A stretch of 64,000 nt of DNA from Clytia hemisphaerica (taxonomy: Eukaryota > Cnidaria > Hydrozoa > Leptothecata > Clytiidae): contig CACVBU010000458.1 in NCBI GenBank assembly GCA_902728285.1, positions 124,001 to 188,000 on the forward strand. The letters are read 5' to 3'. The notes under the pieces are model-generated. The model ran no database searches. It was not told the origin of the DNA and worked only from the letters and a program-made list of their open reading frames with translations. Position numbers and translations under genes: made by a program. Shown in pieces: positions 57,038 through 64,000 of this stretch (its first letter is position 1; every line of letters begins with the position of its first letter).

Positions 57038-57055
57038 ACGTTTACTCACTCGACA
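57038..57055 (-). repeat. 5' LTR of BEL, distal 18 bp
   Basis: ACGTTTACTCACTCGACA equals 38811-38828. It is followed directly by the target duplication TTCGC and resumption of the satellite. Confidence 0.92.
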
Positions 57056-57645
57056 TTCGCCATCCTTTGTTTGCTTTCTAATAACTAATTACCGAAAGAT
57101 ATATTGCCTTCAATCAAGAGTTATTGATTTGATTCTTATAAAGTAGATGCTTATAATAAAAATAAATATGCTAATCTTTTTATCATCCTTTGTTTACTTT
57201 CTAATAACTAATTACCGAAAGATATATTGCCTTCAATCAAGAGTTATTGATTTGATTCTTATAAAGTAGATGCTTATAATAAAAATAAATATGCTTATCT
57301 TTTTCGCCAGCCTTTGTTTACTTTCTAATAACTAATTACCGAAAGATATATTGCCTTCAATCAAGAGTTATTGATTTGATTCTTATAAAGTAGATGCTTA
57401 TAATAAAAATAAATCTGCTTATCTTTTTTGCCATCCTTTGTTTACTTTCTAATAACTAATTACCGAAAGATATATTGTCTTCAATCAAGAGTTATTGATT
57501 TGATTCTTATAAAGTAGATGCTCATAATAAAAATAAATATGCTCATCTTTTTCGCCATCCTTTGTTTACTTTGTAAGGACTAATTACCGAAAGGCATATT
57601 GCCTTCAATCAAGAGATATTGATTTGATTCTTATAAAGTATGCTT
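57056..57645. repeat. ~122-bp satellite array, right part
   Basis: About five further units continuing the array cut at 38216. It ends in a truncated unit near CTTATAAAGTATGC. Confidence 0.95.
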
Positions 57646-58779
57646 TCTTTAGGCGCTAAAACGGGCGTCAGTCAGGGCGTACGGAAGGCGTTTTGACACT
57701 GAAAATTATTATAATGGAGAAAGCCCATTTTAACAAATATTTCCCTTTTGGAAAACGGGAAATTTTTAACAAAACAATTTTGTTACTTTTTCTAAAGAAC
57801 GCATCATTTTTATTACTTCAAATATGACCAATCATTAAAGTATCTTATAAAAACTCCATTTCACTCATCTGAATTTAAAGAGGCTAGAATTTGGGTTTAA
57901 AGAAAGAAAGAAGACAGGCGTCTAAGGAGGTGCAACCACGGTTTGTGTCGACAAGGATAACTATGATTTTCAACCCCTCTCTCGTTTGGCTAAAATAATT
58001 ACTTTCTTTTCTTTGTTTACAGTATGTTCTCAAATAAACTTGATGAGCTAATTTGATAAATCAAACCCCTGTGTTGTGAAACTGTACCGGTAAAACCGGT
58101 TGGGAAAAAATTGCACTATAATCAAGGTGAAAAAAGGGAGACTTGTTGTAGCCATAAACGATTTGGAAGCGCTCTAGCTTAGGTTAGAAGGGTAGAGTAA
58201 TAAGACATTAGGAAAGTGACTTTCTCGCCCGAACTTCAAAATTTGAAAATGAGAAAATAACAAAGCAAACCAAAATTCTCAAAAATTTCGACACACATAT
58301 TGTGAAAAATTGATTTTCTATTTATCAAGTACCCTGAGTTGGAGGTACCCTTTTTTCTTCGGAATTTCGGAAATCGGGCAAAATTCCTTCGGTATTTCGG
58401 AATGCTGAAATCGTTTCGGTATCGGAAATCCATGAATTTTTGCTTGGGAATCTCGGATCTTTAAAGTTTTTATCCACCTTTTTTGGAATTCATACATGAA
58501 CATAAAAAATAAAATTTGATGAAAAAAAAACTAGGAAAAATACCCAAAAAAATCGGCATTGGAATTATGCAAGTATTTTTTTACGGAATCTCGGAAATTT
58601 TAGCAAAATTATTCGGTATTTCGGAAATCGCAAACCCCGTACGCCCTTCCCCCGCCTGAGTTAAGTATCAGAGGTCAAGTTTTCAAAAGAGAAATATTTG
58701 TTCGAGGTGTGGTAACTCACGCGTCACACGGGTATTATATATCAACTGGGTTTTCATAAAAAATTTTCATGTGACATAA
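57646..58779. other. Gene-free interval
   Basis: Contains a cluster of TTCGGAATTTCGG/TTTCGGAAATC-type short repeats at about 58355-58630. No supported gene. Confidence 0.45.
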
Positions 58780-59121
58780 GAAGTTCCACCGGGGGCTGTG
58801 ACTGCGAGGGGTCGTTTTGACCCGCCCGGCCAGTTGGGTTCCGGCATCCCGAGCGAAAAAGTTTTATATACTCCTTCGCCTTTTACGTTTTAGAGTTTTA
58901 TCGAGGGCGGCCGCCAATCCACCATCGGATGGAATGTCAGAAAAAACTATGAGACTCTGAGAAATGTCGCGCGACCGCGCAGGGTAGCCTGGGAATGGGC
59001 GCTGATTTTTTGACCAATGAGCGGTGGAGATTTCCTTTCAGTTCACCACTCCCCACTCCCCCACAAGGAAAGTTTGCGATGTTTATGTAGAGTGAGAATT
59101 TTGCAAACGGAGTGGAACAAG
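58780..59121 (+). promoter_or_regulatory. GC-rich putative promoter of the chromodomain/zinc-finger gene
   Basis: The region is much richer in CpG than its surroundings (for example GTCGCGCGACCGCGCAGG near 58964). It has a CCAAT box at 59014-59018 about 105 bp before the ATG. No TATA box seen. It also holds GGCGGCCGCCAATCC (about 58912), shared with the palindromic block at 24253-24313, so part may be repeat-derived. Confidence 0.45.
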
Positions 59122-62100
59122 ATGGCGGAGTTTTTATTCCACAAAGGTTCTCCTACGTACTTACAACCGGAAAATGCTGATGTTATGAACATCAGCCAGT
59201 TTATGGCACAAAACCTTCGACAAGCACCACCACCATTAGCTCCTCCAACAAAGCATACATTCGAAATATCAGAAGGTGAAAGCGTTGAAATCGAAAAAAT
59301 AGTTGCTGCGGAGAAGAAGGTAAAAACCCTCACCCCTCACCCTCTTTATTATGTTTGTGTCTCCCCCACACCTAAAATTAGGATAAAATAATTATAAATT
59401 TTTCAAAACACTATCTTCTTCTTTGCAATGAACAGCTAAACATATTGCCCTTTGAAAAGTGTTTATCTCTTGTCGTAAAAAGAGTATATAGCATATCTAA
59501 CATAAATCAAGATATAAAACTAGGTAAGTCACTTTTTGGTCTTTTGTAGCTTCTAACCTATAAAGAGAAGGTACTTTGGTACTTGATATGAAACCACTGC
59601 TTGTTTATAAACCTCTTTTGATAACTACTACTAGTATGTACTTTTCATTTCAATGCCACTTTTTTCCCATGTTGCTTGGAATATAATTTTAGGTCAGAAA
59701 AACTTTAAGAGAGAAATTATAATTTAATGATGTACTGATATTGAATTTCCACCATAATCATAAACATTGTCAGTCAGTGATTTGTTTTTAAATTAGCTGA
59801 TCTTCAGTTTTTTCTGGCTCGATTCTTTAGTTAGGGGAGAACTCATCAGTTTTATAACTGGTCATCAGTTTTTTCAGCCTACAGTATATCCTAGACTCTC
59901 CACTTTATATAATCAAAAACCAATCAATGGATTGGATATTGATTGATTCCGGTACAGACAGCATTCCCATAATTCAAACTTCTCAGAAATGACCTGTGGG
60001 AAAATGTGCGCTCCTTCCACTGTTGTGTTTAGGAGGTAATGAACGTTTTGCCTACAAGGGGATAGGGAAAGTGGATTTTCAGCTTCTAACTTTTTATAGA
60101 GATCTCTTTGATTGTGATCGAAGTAATCCATCGGATACTCACTCGACTCCAGAGTATGGCATTTTCTACGACCATTTTCAATTTGTTCAATCATTTCAAT
60201 TACTTTTCGATTATATACCTTCGATTTTATATAATATGTTTCCTGTAGCAGTTCGTCAAAATAATCTGAAATTGAGTTTATCCCGCCCAATTAAAACACG
60301 CAATTCACCACTTTCGTTTTCTCCGACCAATAGACCTTTTCGCCTTTGCGTCCGCCATATTGAATTGTATGCAAAAATACAGGAACGCAAATGCCGTGGT
60401 TGGATTTAGTTGGAATGTATGCAAAACATATGCAAGTTTACACAAAGATTAAAAAGACAACAAAGCATCTTATAAATAAATATTATAATCATTAGAACAA
60501 TAAAAGATGGAATTTCTTAATCCAAAAGGAAATATTTGCAGAACAACAAAAGCCTTTTAGGAATTTGTTCTTAGAGACATTGCATATTCTGTTTTCATGC
60601 CATTAAGAAATTCCACGAAGACGGAGTACACACATCAAACTTTCAAAACACGCAAACTGAAAGCAGTAATTATGACGTCACACTTTATCAATGTTTTGAT
60701 TTGATCATTTGGCGGCTCTATTCCCAGGAGAATAATTTGCCGTCAGCCGAATAAGGATTGTTTTTTACCTTCGCGGGTGATTTTTCAGTTTGAGATTCTG
60801 TCTAATGTTATGGTCTTTTGACGTGCTTGTTCTAAGAGATGAGTGAATATAATTGTTTTTAGTTTTGAAGAGAAGCAAATTTAATCTTTCTTCTACAAGA
60901 TTACACTTTAATATAATGCCAATTATGCATGTAAGTTTTTATTTAATACTTTCTTTTTGCATATGTTTTGCATACTTTCTAAGGGAATTTCACCACGGCA
61001 ATTCGGCAACCATAATTTTTGCATACAATTCAATATGGCGGACGCAAAGGCGAAAAGGTCTATTAGAATGCGCGATATGAGTTACTTGAGGAAACCCAGG
61101 GCAAAAGCACATAACATGGCGGGGAAATGGCCGGGAAATAAGGGGGTCAATCTTATGGTTGGCGTTTCTTTTTCTGCTTTGTTTCAGTGGTTTTAAGTCA
61201 ATGTTTTTTGTTTTTTTTAAAGATATATGATAGTAATTGGTTATCGAAGTAATCAATTGATTATTGAAGTTATTGAAATTAATCAATAACAATCAAAGTG
61301 CTCGAACAAGTCTTCGAAGGATTGTTAAGAAAGTGATCAAATACTCACATTTTTTTTGAAATTTTGATACTCGAATTTGATTGTTAATCGATAAGTGGTC
61401 GCCAATAATCAGATTTATTGATATTGGCTTTTTGGCAAAAATATTTTCAGGGTCTTATAATATCATGAATAGAATGAACACACTAAAATTTGAGAGGATT
61501 TTGTTCAGCGAAATTTAAGAAAAGCTCCAAAAATTGACTTTCCCTAAGGAAACCCCTAGTAAGCAAATACAAGTTGGTTTACCTCCAGAGACCAAACAAT
61601 GGAGAGCAACAAAATAATGCACACACTTTTTTTGAGAATTATGGGAAAGGTGTACTGATAAACAAAAATCACAATCGAATAAATGAAATGTAATTGAACA
61701 CTATTGAATGATTGCTTTTCGATTGTCAAACGCAATTGCATCTCAATCAAATGGTCAATTCCTAGGTACTGTTACAGCCTTTCTAATTCAGATTTATTTG
61801 TGTTGGCAAAAAATTCTGGGTAAGTAAGTAAGTAAGTACTTTAACGTCATCAAAAGCCAAATTTACGTTTCGTCAGCGTTCATGTTAGTTGGTCTTATGA
61901 AACATCCCTCATTTCATTCTGACACCATTCTTTGGAGCTGGGAATAACAGGAAGGGTTAGAAAAAATGCCTCCAGGAGGGGTGTTTATTTGTAACAAGTG
62001 GCTGTAAAGGGGTAGCATCATCAGTGTAGCTTGACCTCTTCAAAATACTTGGTAAGAAAAAGCTATACCAATTTGAAAAACCCTAACCGTTGATCATGTA

Positions 62101-64000
62101 CCAAACCTTTGCCAAACACACGAAAAACCCGCAATCTAGTTTTCAACAACCGATCCAGTTAATGATCAAAGTAACTAATTCATTCTTAGGATGGGCAACT
62201 ATTCTACAAAGTCAAATGGGTCAAATACACATGGGAAGCAGAGGAAAGCATTCAACATCTTCCTCATCTTATTGATGGATATTGGAGAGAACACTTCTAC
62301 CAAAACATAAACCAAGCTGTCATTGATACAGGTGGAATTACAGCTGTTAATACAACAGAATCAACAGACCTTACTCGTAACAAATCTGTGGTTGTCAATC
62401 AAACAGATAACAGAACTGATGCACAAAAGGTAAACTTCCGCAGATGTTTCGTTTTTCACTGATGAAAAAAATAAATTTGTCATTAGTCCTTCAAAAAGCT
62501 TTGAAATTGTTATTGATAGGTGTTTTTTTTCTCACCATTTTTGAAGTAATTTTGAGTGACTTAACAAGGCAATGATTGGTAACAATGTATTTTCTTTCCA
62601 CTAAGGTCTCACATAAATTTTATTAAGAGCTGTATGGTGGTGTGGTTAAGAGTTAAATCTGATGAGAGATTGAGTAAAAAGTTATTAAAAAAACTGGGAG
62701 ACTATTACTAAGTGTTACTTGTCAAGCGATGTTGAGAGGTGTTGATATCTATAGCACTACAGCAACAACAAATAATCGCAACTTTAGAGAAGTAGGGAGA
62801 GGGAGTTGGTTTGAAAATTTATGTTTTTATTTTTCAGGCTGTAGTTGCAGTTCAACAGCCATCTGCAGGAAATGTCGCAGGAACAGCAACTGTTCAACTC
62901 TCAACCACTCAAGGACAGGGAGAAGGCACAAAAATAACCACAGTTTCTGGTGACCAAGCAACAGGTAATTGGCAGTTAGTCATGGTTACGACCCACTTTT
63001 CAGGTGCCCCCATTGAAGCATAATGCACCCAAAAAGGTGCACATTTTTTTGAATTGACACTTTCTGTTCTTTTGTTATTCCTAAAATCTTAATGATTTTT
63101 GAGGTGGTTTGTTATTATGCTAAAAAGATGGCGACTGTAAATCAAAACAGTCACATTTGAAAAATATAGCTAAAGATGAGGTGGAATAAAAACAAGAATC
63201 AAAATTGGATGGGAAACTGGGCGCTGGGGTAAAAAAATCAATAGTTTGAAATATTTTGAAGTATTCAATTTGGACAATTATACACAGCCCCCATAGTCTC
63301 CATCAAAACAGCTAGGTACCCCGAATGAATAGGTAACCCCAAAAAATTGCAAAATATTACCCACCTAACCTGGCCTAGGTGCCCTTCAGATTTCTTGGGG
63401 GGTTGATGACAGTATGTTAGTAATTCTATTTTCAAAGGATGATTATCTTTTAAATGCGCTAGCTTGCTGTGTTCTTTGAGTTAACTCATAATAGAGGTCA
63501 TAACTTCTTGATACAAAACTTCGCTTATTATTGCATTTTTTAAATCTACTTTAAATTCTGCAACAATACATTTTACAAGCATTTGAAGTCAAATTCAGGC
63601 TTTGCCTTGTCTGAAATAAAACAGTATTATATATTTTACAGTATTTTTTCATTAACATTTAAGTAACTCTTCATTATTTCAGTTGTCAATGGAGCTGTCC
63701 TATCTGCAGTGACCACTGGAAATGTTGGCGAAAGTAATGATGTCATCTTGGAATTCCAAATGCCACAGAATAAAGTGGATCATACATACCAAAATAGACT
63801 GATCACAGTTGGAACGACTTCAATCACAGGTGACAAGAAATCGCGACGTGCTTATCCTTTAGAGCGGAAATACATTTGTACGGTTTGTCAAAAAGCATTT
63901 GACAGGAACACTTCATTGACACGTCACATGCTTGTTCACACACGTGAAAAACCTTTCAAATGCCAGCTTTGTGACAAAGCATTCAGTCAAAACGCTCATC
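59122..64000 (+). CDS. Chromodomain plus C2H2 zinc-finger protein, 3' end outside window
   Basis: Four coding exons: 59122-59319, 62190-62429, 62838-62964 and 63683 to beyond 64000. Splice sites are AAG|GTAAAA, TTCTTAG|GAT, AAG|GTAAAC, TTTTTCAG|GCT, ACAG|GTAATT and ATTTCAG|TTG. Phases are 0, 0 and 1, and the frame stays open. Residues ~54-104 ([11 protein letters not shown], then FYKVKWVKY and TWEAEESI, ending [10 protein letters not shown]) match a chromodomain split by intron 1. Residues ~130-240 are Thr/Gln/Gly/Val-rich linker. C2H2 finger 1 is C254/C257/H270/H274, followed by a TREKPF linker and finger 2 starting at C282/C285. The likely role is a nuclear chromatin-associated transcription factor. 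ATG 59122 has a strong AAGATGG context. I recognise no named orthologue. Confidence 0.88.
59320..62189 (+). other. Intron 1 of the chromodomain/zinc-finger gene
   Basis: 2.87 kb, AT-rich. It contains the inverted-repeat element at 60331-61062 and no further coding exon that I can support. The chromodomain reads straight from exon 1 into exon 2. Confidence 0.7.
60331..61062. mobile_element. 732-bp inverted-repeat element in intron 1
   Basis: The left arm starts TAGACCTTTTCGCCTTTGCG and continues to GAATTGTATGCAAAAAT. The right arm is its complement, ATTTTTGCATACAATTC to GCAAAGGCGAAAAGGTCTA. A weaker inner match involves GCCGTGG/CCACGGC. Arms are about 60 bp and the interior has no ORF of note. 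No unambiguous target duplication. Confidence 0.87.

Larger units (their letters stand above)
38217..57055 (-). mobile_element. BEL/Pao LTR retrotransposon with two nested insertions
   Basis: Minus-strand element bounded by 612-bp LTRs and a 5-bp target duplication TTCGC (38212-38216, 57056-57060). In transcription order it holds a 5' LTR (split by a 4.4-kb insertion), gag at 52035-50393, a CACTA-like insertion, pol to 39751, a 3' minisatellite, and a purine-rich tract ATGGTGGGGAG directly before the 3' LTR. Subtracting the two insertions leaves about 8.3 kb, a usual BEL size. The BEL type is set by the gag-protease-RT-RNaseH-integrase order and the DUF1758/DUF5641-like ends. No envelope-like ORF was seen. 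Confidence 0.93.

Noticed and set aside
59913..60409. ORFs on both strands in intron 1 of the chromodomain gene
   Set aside because: Overlapping opposite frames, partly inside the inverted-repeat element, with no domain and no matching splice structure.
1..64000. tRNA, rRNA or snRNA genes
   Set aside because: No stretch with convincing A/B boxes, cloverleaf or conserved rRNA sequence was found by eye; a tRNAscan/Infernal run would be decisive.

Overview
This is an AT-rich stretch of animal nuclear DNA. It has spliced genes with GT..AG introns, AATAAA poly(A) signals, a class-A-like GPCR, a chromodomain plus C2H2 zinc-finger gene, a BEL/Pao retrotransposon and many small inverted-repeat elements. 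The gene set and repeat load suggest an invertebrate metazoan, perhaps a cnidarian or another aquatic animal. The species cannot be resolved from sequence alone. Genes are few and most of the window is mobile or repetitive DNA.

Layout. 0-10 kb: an intact METTL27-like methyltransferase (93-821) lies in a duplicated block of at least 1.6 kb. The second copy (7782-9480) carries an indel-riddled version of the gene. Between the two copies lie a decayed serine/acidic-rich coding remnant with decapeptide repeats and several MITEs. 9.6-14.4 kb: a broken zinc-finger/tyrosine-recombinase-like ORF, a MITE family with 9-bp target duplications (three copies), and a single-exon GPCR on the minus strand whose stop codon abuts one of those MITEs. 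14.4-19.5 kb: no convincing gene. 19476-25172: a 5.7-kb foldback-type transposon whose inverted arms are arrays of a ~23-bp repeat, flanked by a 6-bp target duplication and carrying a ~122-bp satellite. 25-34.6 kb: gene-poor DNA with several MITEs. 34644-36409: a two-exon gene for an acidic protein with one C-terminal C2 domain.

37.4-57.6 kb is one nested structure. A ~122-bp satellite array, the same family as inside the foldback element, was invaded by a minus-strand BEL/Pao retrotransposon (38217-57055, TSD TTCGC). The BEL element was then invaded twice: by a 6.1-kb CACTA-like element (44265-50392, TSD TGT) at the gag-pol boundary, and by a 4.4-kb element with 176-bp tandem repeats (52656-57035) inside its 5' LTR. 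The comparable LTR sequence looks identical, so all three events appear recent.

59122-64000: the first four coding exons of a plus-strand gene encoding an N-terminal chromodomain, a Thr/Gln/Gly-rich linker and C2H2 zinc fingers. The gene runs off the window edge. A 732-bp inverted-repeat element sits in its first intron.

The host genes show no sign of acting together. They look like unrelated loci separated by mobile DNA. All coordinates and motifs were read by eye. Percent identities and copy counts are approximate.
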